The notes under the pieces are model-generated. The model saw only the letters and a list, made by a program, of their open reading frames with translations. It was not told the DNA's origin and did no database searches. From positions 434,001 to 498,000 of the forward strand of contig NZ_CP119988.1 of NCBI RefSeq assembly GCF_029338515.1: 64,000 nucleotides of DNA. Direction: 5' to 3'. Shown one piece after another: positions 16,753 through 26,027 of the stretch (position 1 is its first letter; each line of letters starts with the position of its first letter). This DNA comes from Haloglomus litoreum (lineage in GTDB: Archaea; Halobacteriota; Halobacteria; Halobacteriales; Haloarculaceae). The position numbers and the translations under genes are program-made.

Positions 16753-17205
16753 TCAGCCGCCCGTCGGCGCCGTCGACTCGGCCCGCGCGGTCAGTTCGTC
16801 GGGGACGAGCCGGTGGAACTCGAACGTCATCTCCGACGTCGCCCGGCCGAACACGTCGTGGAGCGGGATGTGGACCCGACGCATCCCAGCCATCGCGTCC
16901 GTTCCGATGCCGTCCTCGTCGGTCGGCTCCAGCCGCCCGGTCGCCACCACGCTCCGGTAGCGGTCCGTCTCGCCGTGGGTCACGAACGTCACCATCCGGC
17001 CCGCGAGGTCGGACTTCTCGCCGCCCGGCCCGACAGCCAGCCGGAAGTAGAACGTCTCCTCGGCCGCGTCGTAGCCGTACGACACGGGAACGGCGTACGG
17101 CGGCTCGTCGCCCTCGCGTGCGTACGAGATGACACCCGTGCCGCCGGTGCCGAGGAACGCGTCGCGCTCCTCGTCGTCCATCGTGACGCTCTCGGTGTCG
17201 TCCAT
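16753..17205 (-). CDS. Pyridoxamine 5'-phosphate oxidase-family flavin protein
   Basis: 150 residues from ATG at 17205 (MDDTESVTMDDEERDAFLGT). The order of blocks (GTGVISYAREGDEPPYAVPV, then YFRLAVGPGGEKSDL, then VTFVTHGETDRYRSVVATG) fits the split-barrel FMN-binding PNPOx-like family, sometimes NimA-like. It probably binds a flavin or F420. The cofactor and substrate are not visible from sequence. Confidence 0.8.
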   Translation of the reverse strand: MDDTESVTMDDEERDAFLGTGGTGVISYAREGDEPPYAVPVSYGYDAAEETFYFRLAVGPGGEKSDLAGRMVTFVTHGETDRYRSVVATGRLEPTDEDGIGTDAMAGMRRVHIPLHDVFGRATSEMTFEFHRLVPDELTARAESTAPTGG

Positions 17206-17310
17206 GGCCGATGCTACGCTATCAGGTGACAAATACCATGCGTTGGTTCCCGGCGTGCGAGAGCTGACCGGGCGCCCCGGAGCGGTCCCGTGGCGGGGCC
17301 GTCGACCGCC

Positions 17311-17574
17311 TCACCCGCCGCCGTGCTCCCGGAACCAGACCCGCGCGCCGACCGGCTCGTCGGCATCGAGCCGCCGGAGGACGAGGTCGCGGACGGCCAG
17401 CGTCACCACGAGTTCGACCGGCTCGACGGTGGCCGAAGCGGCGCCGTCCTGGTTCCCCTCCGGCCGGACGGTGAAGACGGCGTGGCCGTCGCGCTCGGCC
17501 AGCGCCGTGATCGTTCCGACCCGCCAGTTCTCGGGGTCGTGTGGCGGCCGTGCGTGGACGCGGTCGTGGGGCAT
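17311..17574 (-). CDS. Small conserved haloarchaeal protein (87 aa)
   Basis: Starts MPHDRVHARPPHDPENWRVG from ATG at 17574, only 2 bp after the preceding lipoprotein stop, so they form an operon. The body is a small beta-rich unit ending in TLAVRDLVLRRLDADEPVGA. A family of similarly sized haloarchaeal proteins with the same opening exists; the function is unknown. Confidence 0.65.
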   Translation of the reverse strand: MPHDRVHARPPHDPENWRVGTITALAERDGHAVFTVRPEGNQDGAASATVEPVELVVTLAVRDLVLRRLDADEPVGARVWFREHGGG

Positions 17575-17576
17575 CC

Positions 17577-18209
17577 TCAGCGCGGTGCCAGCTCGACCGT
17601 CACGTCGTCGACGAAGTGGGTCATCTCCGTCTCCCAGACGACGGTCGTGCCGACGGAGACGTGGAGCCGGTCCGTCGTCAGCTCGGGTGTGGTCCACTCG
17701 AAGCGGTACTCGCGCCAGCCCTCCGCGAGGTGGAGCGGCTCGCGGAGCCCGCCGTACGGCGTCACGCCGAGGTCGGTCGTGTTCTGCCCCGGGTCCGGGA
17801 AGTCCGCCTCGGCTTCCGGTGGCTCGGCGCCGAGCCGCATCACCGCGTTCCGGAGGGTGTTGAACGACTCCGACTCGCTCCAGAACGTGGCCGTGACGCT
17901 GGCCGTGTACGCCTCGCCCGGCTCGACGGGGACCCGGTGGCTGGCCCAGCAGGTCCCGTCGTCGTGGTCGCCCTCGTTCCGGACCCGGAGGCTCCGGGTC
18001 CCCGTGGCGGCCCGTTCGTCGCTGACGTCGATGGTCCAGTCGAACTCCTCCAGCGGTTCCTCCGGCCCGATGTGGGCCGCGGTCTCCCAGTCGCCGAGCC
18101 CGTCCTCGAACCCTCCGTCGAACCGCGGCTCGGTGAAGCCGGCCGTGCAGCCGGTCACGGCCACGAGCCCGGCGGTCGCCCCGGCCCGCAGTAGCGTTCG
18201 TCGTCGCAT
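17577..18209 (-). CDS. Tat-type lipoprotein
   Basis: 210 residues. N-terminus MRRRTLLRAGATAGLVAVTG followed by C is an arginine-rich signal with a lipobox (VTGC), typical of Tat-exported haloarchaeal lipoproteins. The mature part is beta-rich (GGFEDGLGDWETA, FVDDVTVEL), resembling a carbohydrate-binding jelly-roll. It would be anchored outside the membrane. Forms an operon with the 87-aa gene downstream. Confidence 0.8.
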   Translation of the reverse strand: MRRRTLLRAGATAGLVAVTGCTAGFTEPRFDGGFEDGLGDWETAAHIGPEEPLEEFDWTIDVSDERAATGTRSLRVRNEGDHDDGTCWASHRVPVEPGEAYTASVTATFWSESESFNTLRNAVMRLGAEPPEAEADFPDPGQNTTDLGVTPYGGLREPLHLAEGWREYRFEWTTPELTTDRLHVSVGTTVVWETEMTHFVDDVTVELAPR

Positions 18210-18305
18210 GCTCCGCGTCTCACACGATGGACGGATAAGCGTGCCCCGGGCTCCAGGGTGGTGGGCTCCGCTGTGGCCGTCACTCGCCGTGGTCCACCTC
18301 CACCG

Positions 18306-18533
18306 TCACTCCGCCTCGGTGACCTCGATGCTCCGGCCCTTCTCGTCCCCACCCCGGTTGCGGCCCACCGGACAGGCGCTCCCGAGGAAGCCGAACGCGG
18401 CGCCGACGCCCGCGCCGACGCCGGCCCCGAGCGGCCCGAACCGGCTGCCCGCCTCCGCGCCGTCGGCTGCTCCATCGCGCGTCGCCGTCACGACCTCCTC
18501 GGCCGGCTTCAGTCCCGGCATGACTCGTCGCAT
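18306..18533 (-). CDS. Glycine-rich small protein (75 aa)
   Basis: Starts MRRVMPGLKPAEEVVTATRD at 18533 (an alternative ATG lies four codons in). A glycine/alanine-rich hydrophobic segment GPLGAGVGAGVGAAFGFLGS in the centre could span or sit in the membrane, followed by a charged end. Function unknown. Upstream in-frame sequence has a different composition and was left out. Confidence 0.55.
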   Translation of the reverse strand: MRRVMPGLKPAEEVVTATRDGAADGAEAGSRFGPLGAGVGAGVGAAFGFLGSACPVGRNRGGDEKGRSIEVTEAE

Positions 18534-18669
18534 TCGAGGCCGTACGACTGCCCTCGACTTGAAACGTCTCCACGTCCCCGTCGGCCCCCGGCTCCACGGC
18601 TCGCGTGTGAGTGAAACCGCGGGTTGACCCACCCTCACCTTCATGCTCGCGGCGGTGGCGCTCCCGTGT

Positions 18670-19056
18670 ATGGGCGACGGAGACACCCTCCTGAACGCGG
18701 TCATCGGTGCAGTCGTGACGGTCGTGCTCTCGTTCACCGGCTTCTCGCCGCTGCTCGGCGGCGGGGTCGCCGGCTACCTCCAGCGCGGCGACCGGATGGA
18801 GGGCGCCCGCGTCGGCGCCATCTCCGGGGCGCTCGCCAGCATCCCCTTCGTGCTGTTGCTCGTGTTCGTGTTCAGCTTCTTCGGCGTCTTCCTCGCCGGC
18901 GGCGCTCCCGCGGAGGCCGGGTTCGGCCTCGTCATCGTGCTCGTCATCTTCGTCTTCGGACTGGTCTGGAACATCGGCCTCGGGGCGGCCGGCGGCTACC
19001 TGGGCGTCTACGTCCTGCGGGAGTTCGAGGACGGCCGCGCCGGGGCGACGCGCTGA
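18670..19056 (+). CDS. DUF5518-type small membrane protein
   Basis: 128 residues from ATG at 18670. The order of segments NAVIGAVVTVVLSFTGFSPL, LLGGGVAGYLQRGD, ARVGAISGALASIPFVLLLV and a final glycine-rich helix matches haloarchaeal DUF5518 proteins, which have about four membrane segments. Function unknown; some resemble glycine-zipper proteins. Confidence 0.75.
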   Translation: MGDGDTLLNAVIGAVVTVVLSFTGFSPLLGGGVAGYLQRGDRMEGARVGAISGALASIPFVLLLVFVFSFFGVFLAGGAPAEAGFGLVIVLVIFVFGLVWNIGLGAAGGYLGVYVLREFEDGRAGATR

Positions 19057-19283
19057 CCGTCGCGGGTCCACCGCCCCGGGGCGCCCGGGGTCGTTCCCCG
19101 CTTCCGGCACGTATCGACCAGCCACGGGTTCGAGTGCAGATCACAACCAGTGCTGTGGCGGTCGGGTCCGCTCTCTCTGTCTCGACGTGACCGCTGAAGT
19201 GACCGTTCCGGGTGTTTCGAGCCCGTTCGCGGGTTCCGAGACCGACGAACTTACCGGCGGGATGTCCGATAGAGTTGCACACG

Positions 19284-20408
19284 ATGGGCAATACGGATCT
19301 CGCACCGGCGGCAGTCGCACGACGCGTCCACGACGACGGGGCCGACGACCTGACGGTGCTCGATGTCCGCAACGAGGAGGACTACCGGGTGTGGCATATC
19401 GAGGGGAGTACCAACCTCCCGGTCTACGACGAACTGCTGGAGTACGACTACTCGACGCTCGAGGACCACCTCGACGACCTGCCGGAGGACGAGGAGCTGG
19501 CGGTCGTCTGCGTCGCCGGTGTCACCTCGAGTCGGGCCGCGGCGTTCCTCCGCGAGCACGGCTTCGACGCCCGATCCGTCGACAACGGGATGCACGGCTG
19601 GGGTCGCGTCCATCGCGAGCACGAGGTCGAGGGCGTCGATGGCGTCGTCCAGGTCGTCCGTCCGGGGACGGGCTGTGTCTCGTATCTCGTCCACGACGGC
19701 GACGAGGCGCTCGTCGTCGACCCGAGCCAGTACGTCGGGCAGTACCTGGCAGCAGCCGACGAGCGTGCCCTCGAGATCGTCGGCGTCGCGGACACGCACG
19801 CCCACGCCGACCACGTCTCCGGGGCCCGCCGTCTCGCCGGCGAACTCGACGTGCCGTACCACCTCCACGCCGAGGATGCGGGCGACCTCGACCGCGTGAG
19901 CGAACTCGCGGACGGGGACACCATCGAGGTCGGCGGCCGCGAGGTCGTGGTCCAGCACACGCCGGGCCACACCCCTGGGAGCGTCTCGCTGCGCGTCGGT
20001 GACGCGTTGCTGTCGGGCGACACCCTGTTCCTCCGGAGCGTCGGCCGGCCCGACCTCGAAGACGGCGACGAGGTGGCCGTCCGCGAGGCCGCGAGCCGCC
20101 TGTTCGACAGCGTCGACGACCTGACCGACGCGGACGACGACACCGTGGTCCTCCCCGGTCACTTCGACGACGCCGGGGGACGGCCGGTGGCGACCGAACT
20201 CGGGAGGCTCCGCGAGGAGACGACCAACGAACTGCTGGCCCACGTCGAGGCCGACGAGGCGGACGCGTTCGTCGAGACCATCGTCGACGGCCTCGCCGAC
20301 GAGCCCGCGAACTACAACGAGATCAAGCGGATCAATCGGGGCGAGGCACAGCCCGTCGGTGACGTCGAGGGCCTCGAACTCGGGCCGAACAACTGCGCCG
20401 CGAACTGA
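19284..20408 (+). CDS. Rhodanese + metallo-beta-lactamase fusion (persulfide dioxygenase-like)
   Basis: 374 residues from ATG at 19284. The N-terminal rhodanese domain starts VLDVRNEEDYRVWHIEG and has its active cysteine in LAVVCVAGVTSSRAAAFL. The C-terminal metallo-beta-lactamase domain has THAHADHVSGARRLAGEL, HTPGHTPGSVSLR, LLSGDTLF and VLPGHFDD, all metal-ligand blocks. Such fusions act in persulfide and sulfide metabolism, oxidising or transferring sulfane sulfur. The domain order (rhodanese first) is common in haloarchaea. Cytoplasmic. Confidence 0.88.
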   Translation: MGNTDLAPAAVARRVHDDGADDLTVLDVRNEEDYRVWHIEGSTNLPVYDELLEYDYSTLEDHLDDLPEDEELAVVCVAGVTSSRAAAFLREHGFDARSVDNGMHGWGRVHREHEVEGVDGVVQVVRPGTGCVSYLVHDGDEALVVDPSQYVGQYLAAADERALEIVGVADTHAHADHVSGARRLAGELDVPYHLHAEDAGDLDRVSELADGDTIEVGGREVVVQHTPGHTPGSVSLRVGDALLSGDTLFLRSVGRPDLEDGDEVAVREAASRLFDSVDDLTDADDDTVVLPGHFDDAGGRPVATELGRLREETTNELLAHVEADEADAFVETIVDGLADEPANYNEIKRINRGEAQPVGDVEGLELGPNNCAAN

Positions 20409-20428
20409 CGAGCGGCCCGCGAGCCCAC

Positions 20429-20734
20429 TCAGCCGTCGAACCCGGGGAGCATCGCGATGTCGCTCCACGCGGCCGCCTCGTGGCGCGCGCTCATCACCTC
20501 GACGTACTCCTCGTCCTGCATGAACGCGTACGCGTCGCCCTCCGACGGGAACTCGATGATGACGGTCCAGTTACCCTCCCACTCCCCCTCGAGTTCCTCG
20601 GCCTCGTCGCTCGCCACCAGCACCTCGCCGTCGTGGGCGGTGATCCGCTCGAACGTCTTCGGCATGTACTCGGACTCGTAGGTGTCCCAGTCCTCGACCT
20701 CGATCTGAGCGACGACGTACACTGTCTCTCCCAT
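20429..20734 (-). CDS. DUF1330-family protein
   Basis: 101 residues. MGETVYVVAQIEVEDWDTYE at the start and VIIEFPSEGDAYAFMQDEEY in the middle match DUF1330, a dimeric alpha/beta-barrel family. Possibly a small enzyme or a binding protein; unknown substrate. Convergent with the rhodanese fusion (20 bp apart). Confidence 0.85.
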   Translation of the reverse strand: MGETVYVVAQIEVEDWDTYESEYMPKTFERITAHDGEVLVASDEAEELEGEWEGNWTVIIEFPSEGDAYAFMQDEEYVEVMSARHEAAAWSDIAMLPGFDG

Positions 20735-21084
20735 GGTCGGGGGTACGGTGCACGACGGTATAATCGTCCGTGTCTCTCGTCCGACGGTTCGTTGCCGGAC
20801 GCGGCGGGACGCTCGGCGACGAGACGGCCAGCGAGAACACGGAGTCGGTCACGGTTGCCGCGCCCGTTGGGCGTCTGGTTCCCGGCGTCCGATGTCCGGT
20901 CCCGAACCGCGAGTGGAGCGCGACACGTCGACCAGCTCGGCCGCGCAGGATGAGCTATGGTCATCCGCCTCGGGCGGGCGCGGGGGCCGAAATCACGGTG
21001 TGGCGTCCGAGCGGGGGCGACTGGGCCAGAAAGACCGCCCGATAGCAGCGGACGAAGCACAATCGTAGTTGTAGCCCCGGGCGG
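20735..21084. other. Non-coding interval at the start of the accessory region
   Basis: 350 bp with no recognisable gene. Short frames on both strands have no family features. It marks the change from dense chromosomal genes to a region of fragments and lower GC. Confidence 0.5.
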
Positions 21085-21291
21085 TCAGGACAGGAACCGT
21101 CGATGGACGTGGGCGGTGGCGTACTCGACGTCGAACTCCTCGGCGATCCGCTGCTGGAGCCGTCGTGCCGTCCACTCCTCGGCCTCCTCGGGTGGGTCCG
21201 CGACCCAGGACGCCACCGCGGCGCGCTGTTCGGCATCCGGGCTACGAGATGTGCTGGCCCTCGTTCGGGGCTTGGAAACGTCGGGACCCAT
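21085..21291 (-). pseudogene. IS630-type transposase N-terminal fragment
   Basis: About 68 residues from ATG at 21291, ending RRLQQRIAEEFDVEYATAHV then HRRFLS. This is the winged-helix part found in IS630-family transposases ("W-T...R-L...I-E-E-F-X-V-X-Y"), with QRAAVASWVADPPEEAEEWT before it. The DDE catalytic part is missing and the frame stops at 21085. Probably a remnant. Confidence 0.5.
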
Positions 21292-21539
21292 CTCCGGAGG
21301 TGCGGTCGCAATCCTCACGTCGATCCCGACGTGGCCCCCCTTCGATTCCGGGTCTAGCTGTCACGGGGAAATGGTGGTGGGAGCAATACTGGTCGCTAGC
21401 AGCCCGTATCCGTCAGACGATTCTGGCTCTTCTCGGTCTTGCATTGATCTGGCAGTTCAGGATACTGGGATTTCTGGCCTGATCCTGTGGGACGTTCTGC
21501 TCCCCCTTTCGGTGAACGGTGATGAGGGGAATCGGTATG

Positions 21540-21710
21540 CAGTGTTTCGGCAGAACGGATACCGGCCGCCCCCTCGTTCTCGTACGTCTCCGCGGTATCG
21601 AGATGCCGGTACCCGCGGTCCAGCGCGATCCCGACGCTCCTCCGACACGCGTCGGGAGCCACGTCGTAGGTGCCGATTCCGAGCTCCGGGATACTGTCTG
21701 CGGGTCTCAT
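21540..21710 (-). pseudogene. Aldo/keto reductase, 5' fragment
   Basis: From ATG at 21710: MRPADSIPELGIGTYDVAPD, then ALDRGYRHLDTAETYENEGA. The catalytic-core opening of aldo/keto reductases (G-Y-R-H-L-D-T-A-X-X-Y-X-N-E) is clear, but similarity stops after about 55 residues and the frame runs on into unrelated sequence to 21396. More than three quarters of the usual 270 residues are missing. Confidence 0.75.
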
Positions 21711-21714
21711 GTTC

Positions 21715-22112
21715 TCAGTGGTCGGATGCCGCTGTGGACGAGCGGCTCGCTGGTGACGCGGGGAGGCTGGATTCGATCGCATCGGCGAAGGCAGCGACCG
21801 CCCCCTCGGCGGTATCGAGACTCAGATACGCTCGATGAGTTCCAGCTCCATCAGCAGGAACTCGCCCCCTCGTTCGATACCATCCACCCGGGCATAGGGC
21901 AGTTCAGCGGGACCGACCCCCAGTTGGTCGCAGGCGGCTCGCAGAATCCCCATGGCCGTCTCGATGGTCCCCGTCGGTGATCTCGGCGCGGACGCCTGAA
22001 CGAGTACGCCATCCTCCGCGGTGAGCGTCTCGAACCGCTGCTGGTGTGTCGGAGCCTCGGCGACCGACGTTCCCCAGACGTCGGCCGGGTGACCGTCTCA
22101 CCTGTTTGGAGC
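21715..22112 (-). pseudogene. ATP-grasp (RimK-like) protein remnant
   Basis: One frame gives DVWGTSVAEAPTHQQRFETL, then TAEDGVLVQASAPRSPTGTI and LPYARVDGIERGGEFLLMEL then ELIER, the C-terminal ATP-grasp core. It is broken at a stop near 21822 and continues in another frame as LSLDTAEGAVAAFADAIESS to 21715. The expected metal-binding middle between VLVQ and the helix before LPYARVDG is shortened, so an internal deletion and a frameshift are likely. The aldo/keto reductase stub begins 5 bp downstream, so the two were once an operon. Confidence 0.65.
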
Positions 22113-22220
22113 GGGAAGAGGGACAACATCTCACGGATCACCTACGGCGAGCTGGGGAACGGACTGGGGAGCCACGGCCTCGACTTCGGGCGGACGACTC
22201 CAACCGCTCGGAGCGACGGC

Positions 22221-22589
22221 TCACAGCGGCCCATCGGGGGAGAACTCCTCGTCCCAGTCTCTGGCCCACTCCTCGAGTGCCGATAGCGCCTCGGTGAGTT
22301 CCTCCCCCTTCGTGGTGAGGCCGTAGTAGACGGCGACCGGGGCGTCCTCCTCCATCCGTCGGACGACGATGTCGCTCTCGACCAGGGCGTCGAGTGCATC
22401 CGAGAGGGTCTTCGAGCGTGCTCCGGTCGACCGCTTGAGTTCGTTGAACCGCTGCTCGCCGTCCGTGAGGGCGTGGATCACGTTCATCCGCCACGGGGTG
22501 CCGACCTGGTCGATGGTGCTGACGACCGGACATGCCGAGGCGTTCTGCTGTTCGATATCTCTCTGTCGGGATTCTGATTCGGCGGACAT
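22221..22589 (-). CDS. HxlR-family winged-helix regulator
   Basis: 122 residues from ATG at 22589. The HxlR pattern is clear: ACPVVSTIDQVGTPWRMNVI, then ELKRSTGARSKTLSDALDAL, then VYYGLTTKGEELTEALSALE. A single N-terminal cysteine is a possible thiol sensor, as in the QorR/YodB group. It follows the FMN reductase stop by two bases and is probably co-transcribed; such regulators often control quinone or aldehyde reductases next to them. Confidence 0.85.
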   Translation of the reverse strand: MSAESESRQRDIEQQNASACPVVSTIDQVGTPWRMNVIHALTDGEQRFNELKRSTGARSKTLSDALDALVESDIVVRRMEEDAPVAVYYGLTTKGEELTEALSALEEWARDWDEEFSPDGPL

Positions 22590-22591
22590 GA

Positions 22592-23176
22592 TCAATCAGC
22601 CCTCGGAACCGCACAGGCAGTCGTCGTTTCGGGATACGACTCGACGCCAGCGTACCGGACGAGGTCGGCGCCGAGCGTGTCGATGCGCTCGGCCAGGCGC
22701 TCGTCGGTGAGCCGGCCGTCCTCGAACTTCTCGTGGACGCTGGGGATCGCGACTCTAGTGGGCAGCACCCAGGCCTTCAGCTCCCGGGAGACCGACTGGA
22801 GGTGCTCCAGTGCCGGCGTGGGGAAGTCGCCCCCTGCGACGACCAGCAGTCCGACCGTCTTGCCCTCGAACTCGTCGAACCCACAGTAGTCGAGCGCGGT
22901 CTTCAGCGGCGAGGCGTAGGAGCCGTGGTACATCGGTGAGCCGAGGAGGATCCCATCGGCCTGGCCGACCCGACTGCGGAGCTCCGGCGCATCACCAGCG
23001 TCGCTGCGGTCCGGGTCGAACAGCGGGAGATCCAGCTCACCGAGGTCGACGAAGTCGGTCGTTGCTCCCCGCTCTTCGGCAGCAGTGAGCGCCCGGGAGA
23101 GCGCCCGACGAGTGTGGCTGCCGTCACGTTGACTACCGCACAGAGCGACGATATGTTCATCGGATTTTATTTCCAT
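22592..23176 (-). CDS. NAD(P)H-dependent FMN reductase
   Basis: 194 residues from ATG at 23176. Flavodoxin-like fold: IVALCGSQRDGSHTRRALSR binds the FMN phosphate, DGILLGSPMYHGSYASPLKT is the P-M-Y-H-G-S loop, and GLLVVAGGDF follows. Family members (azoreductase/ArsH/ChrR type) reduce quinones, azo dyes or metals with NAD(P)H. Operon partner of the HxlR regulator; the pairing suggests an oxidative or quinone stress role. Confidence 0.88.
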   Translation of the reverse strand: MEIKSDEHIVALCGSQRDGSHTRRALSRALTAAEERGATTDFVDLGELDLPLFDPDRSDAGDAPELRSRVGQADGILLGSPMYHGSYASPLKTALDYCGFDEFEGKTVGLLVVAGGDFPTPALEHLQSVSRELKAWVLPTRVAIPSVHEKFEDGRLTDERLAERIDTLGADLVRYAGVESYPETTTACAVPRAD

Positions 23177-23428
23177 ATCTGGGACTAACCGATGCACTGC
23201 ATCCAAATAGTCTCTCCGTGGAACTGTTTCCAGTAAAGTATCTGAAACAACCGACGGGTTCGTCGGCAGAATCGGAGACGGCGGTCCGACGCCTGGCTCT
23301 GAGTGACGCTGTGACGGCAGTGGTGCCGGACTGATCCCTTCGAAGGAGAGGACTCTCCTCCGGGGTTCGGGCTGTCGTCTCGAGCCTGCCGAACTGGTGC
23401 CAGACCGTCCTGTAGAGCCCGGCCACCG

Positions 23429-24361
23429 TCACGGTGCGCTCTTCCGAGTTACCGCCAGTTCCTCGTCGACCGTGAACGCCAGTTCCTCGTCGACATCCGG
23501 AATCGCGACCTCGATGCGCATGGGGTCGGTCTCCTCGATGCTGAGCGCTGCCGCGTCGACGACGAACCCCAGGTCCCACAGGGGGGTCGCCTCGGCGTCG
23601 AGTCCGGCATCGTGGAGTCGGCTCGCGACCACCATATCGTTCAGCAGCACCACGCCGACGGGGACGAAGCTGTAGAAGCTACAGCGGTTGCAGTCGACGG
23701 AGGTGATGATTGGATGGTCACGGGCGAAGTACTCGTCGTACCGTTCGAGCTGCTCGATGACCCCGACACAGGCCCCTTGCTCGTGGACGTGGCTGGTCAG
23801 CTCCCGCTCGACCCGCCCGGCGCAGAACGGACAGATGCCGTCCAGGGCACAGGCCCAGATGAGTCGGGTCCGGCGGTCGAACGCGGCGACGATGGCCTCG
23901 GGCTCACGGCCTGCGGTTCCACCGGGGTCGAACGGCCACTCCAGCGCACGGTTGCCACAGTCGGAACACCGGATTCGGGCGATACAGTCAGCGCCGTACT
24001 CGAACGCGAGGGGCTCCCCACAGTCCCGGCACGTCTCCTCCAGGTCCACCGGCCCGACGCTCGTCTCCTCGTGGAAGACGCCGCTCTGAATCGCGTCGAG
24101 CACACGATGGCCTGGGTACTGGAGCTCGTATCCACGGTCGGTCTTCATCACGAAGTGGTCCTGCAGCTGCTCCAGGTGGTAGTTGAAACTCCCCGAATCC
24201 CGCTCCCCCACGGCCTTCCGAAGCTCGGAGAAGGACAGCGCATAGTCCCGGGCGTCCCACAGGGCGAGGAGGATCTCCAGTCGGAGGTCGTGGCTCAGGA
24301 TCTTGAACGCCGACTCCGCATCGGATGCAGTTTCGGCTCTGGGTGAGGGCTCATCGATCAT
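23429..24361 (-). CDS. HTH regulator of the DUF7351 family
   Basis: 310 residues from ATG at 24361. ArsR-like winged helix (LSHDLRLEILLALWDARDYA, then GERDSGSFNYHLEQLQDHF) followed by a zinc-binding-type module with CRDCG, CSDCG, CPFCAG and CNRC pairs. It follows the MFS gene by 31 bp on the same strand and likely belongs to the doxX-MFS operon, which it may control. Confidence 0.85.
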   Translation of the reverse strand: MIDEPSPRAETASDAESAFKILSHDLRLEILLALWDARDYALSFSELRKAVGERDSGSFNYHLEQLQDHFVMKTDRGYELQYPGHRVLDAIQSGVFHEETSVGPVDLEETCRDCGEPLAFEYGADCIARIRCSDCGNRALEWPFDPGGTAGREPEAIVAAFDRRTRLIWACALDGICPFCAGRVERELTSHVHEQGACVGVIEQLERYDEYFARDHPIITSVDCNRCSFYSFVPVGVVLLNDMVVASRLHDAGLDAEATPLWDLGFVVDAAALSIEETDPMRIEVAIPDVDEELAFTVDEELAVTRKSAP

Positions 24362-24392
24362 ACCGGCGTGTGGCTACTGCGCTGGCAAAAAA

Positions 24393-25604
24393 CTAGCCCG
24401 CTCGGAGGTCAGCGGCTACGACGACGATGATCGCGGCAGCGAGGGCTGCACCTGCACTCCCGCCGGCCAGCGTCGCCTGGTAGCCGAGTTCCCCACCGAG
24501 GAACGTGAAGATCGCGGGCCCGGTTGCCTGGCTGATCCCGATGGTCGTCGTCTGGAGACTCATGACGCCACCTCTGACCCGGTCGGGGGCGAGACTGCTG
24601 AGCCCCGCGAACAGCGTCGGCGTCACCAGTCCGCCGCCGATTCCGAAGACGAGCAGCGCACCGACGAGTGTCGGCGTCGTGGTAGCTACCGCCACTCCGA
24701 GTAGACTGATGGCGTACAGCCCGAACCCGGCGGTGAGCAGGGTGGTCGTGGAAGCCATCGTCGCCAGCCGGCCGTTCTGCGTCGAGACGAGGCCCGTCAT
24801 CAGGAGGACCGCGCTGGTCGTCAGGCCGACCATCGTGGGTGAGAACCCCCAGGTGGCGGCGGTCAGGTAGAACGGGAGGGCGGTGTATATCCCACCGAAG
24901 ATGAGGGTGAACGAGGCGAACATGACCCCGTACAGGATCGTGGCCTGTCTGGCCGGGACGAGCCGCAGCGCCTCCCTGAGGTATCCTCCGTCACCGCCAG
25001 TGTCGGTCGATCCCCCGTCGAGAGCGACGAAGACGAACCCCGCGACGGGCAGCGTGAGCGCGTAGAGCAGGAACGGTGCGTTCCACGCCCTGGCAGCGAG
25101 GATGCCGCCGAGGACGGGATACGCCGCCGTCCCGAGCGAGAGCATCGCGGACGTGACGCCCATCACGGCATCGTGCCGGCGTCCGGTGTAGCGGTCGCCC
25201 ACGACCGTCATCGCCAGGGCCGAGAGGATGCTCCCGGCCGCGAACCCCTGGAGGACACGCAGCGCGAGCGCGACCGTGAACTCGCTGGTGAACGCGATGG
25301 CGGTACCCGCGCTCCCGAACAGGACGAGACTGCCCACGAGGACGTCACGGCGACCGATGCGGTCCGCGAGTGACCCGATGACCGGGGCGAGCAGGATGCC
25401 CGGGAGGGCATAGAGGGTGATGAACAGCCCGGCGTTCGCCTCCGAAACGCCGAACTTCGCCTGTATCTCGGGGAGCGCCGCGCTGATCAGCGGGACGTCC
25501 ATCGGCGTCATCAGCGTCGCTGCCAGGATCGCCAGCAGTGCCGGCGACGTCCAGGGAACACCAGCCGTGTCGGGGAGCCCCACCGAGGTCTCGCTCGCCG
25601 TCAT
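24393..25604 (-). CDS. MFS drug/solute efflux transporter
   Basis: 403 residues with about 12 membrane helices. The loop after helix 2, GSLADRIGRRDVLVG, is the MFS signature, and the second half has the weaker copy. Closest in style to Bcr/CflA or arabinose-efflux type drug pumps. The gene begins 6 bp after the DoxX gene on the same strand and precedes a DUF7351 regulator, so a three-gene operon is likely. Confidence 0.85.
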   Translation of the reverse strand: MTASETSVGLPDTAGVPWTSPALLAILAATLMTPMDVPLISAALPEIQAKFGVSEANAGLFITLYALPGILLAPVIGSLADRIGRRDVLVGSLVLFGSAGTAIAFTSEFTVALALRVLQGFAAGSILSALAMTVVGDRYTGRRHDAVMGVTSAMLSLGTAAYPVLGGILAARAWNAPFLLYALTLPVAGFVFVALDGGSTDTGGDGGYLREALRLVPARQATILYGVMFASFTLIFGGIYTALPFYLTAATWGFSPTMVGLTTSAVLLMTGLVSTQNGRLATMASTTTLLTAGFGLYAISLLGVAVATTTPTLVGALLVFGIGGGLVTPTLFAGLSSLAPDRVRGGVMSLQTTTIGISQATGPAIFTFLGGELGYQATLAGGSAGAALAAAIIVVVAADLRAG

Positions 25605-25610
25605 CGGTCG

Positions 25611-26027
25611 TTAGAGGCCGATTCCGGCTGCCAGTGGCCACGCCGTGGTCGAGAGCGACAGGAAGACCAGTGCACCGCCGATCAGCCCCACGTTCTTGAG
25701 GAAGTGGATCTGCTCGTTCTGGCGGTCCTGGCCGTCCATCGTCCAGAAGTCGTGCATGATGACCGTGATCGGGACGAGGAACACGGCGACCGCCAGCGCC
25801 CCGAGAGCGGGGTAGACCCCTGCGAGGACGGACAACGCACCGACGAGGAGTCCGAGACTCCCCAGGGGAACGCTGATCCCGGCGAGGGGGACGCCCTTGC
25901 TCTGCGCGTACCCGACTGCCGATTCGAGGTCCAGCAGGTTCCCGAGCGCGAGGTATCCGACGACCAGCGCGAACAGCAGCCGGGCGAGCAGGAAGGCTGC
26001 TTCCGACAGTGCCGAGTCGAACACCAT
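25611..26027 (-). CDS. DoxX-family membrane protein
   Basis: 138 residues with four membrane segments. The order FLLARLLFALVVGYLALGNL, GSLGLLVGALSVLAGVYPAL, and FLKNVGLIGGALVFLSLSTT fits the DoxX family (HFLKNVGLIGG is characteristic). DoxX proteins work with sulfur/redox partners or in quinone pools and are often found with thiol-stress genes. It starts 124 bp downstream of a 35-bp element that also precedes the dsbA-like gene. Confidence 0.88.
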   Translation of the reverse strand: MVFDSALSEAAFLLARLLFALVVGYLALGNLLDLESAVGYAQSKGVPLAGISVPLGSLGLLVGALSVLAGVYPALGALAVAVFLVPITVIMHDFWTMDGQDRQNEQIHFLKNVGLIGGALVFLSLSTTAWPLAAGIGL

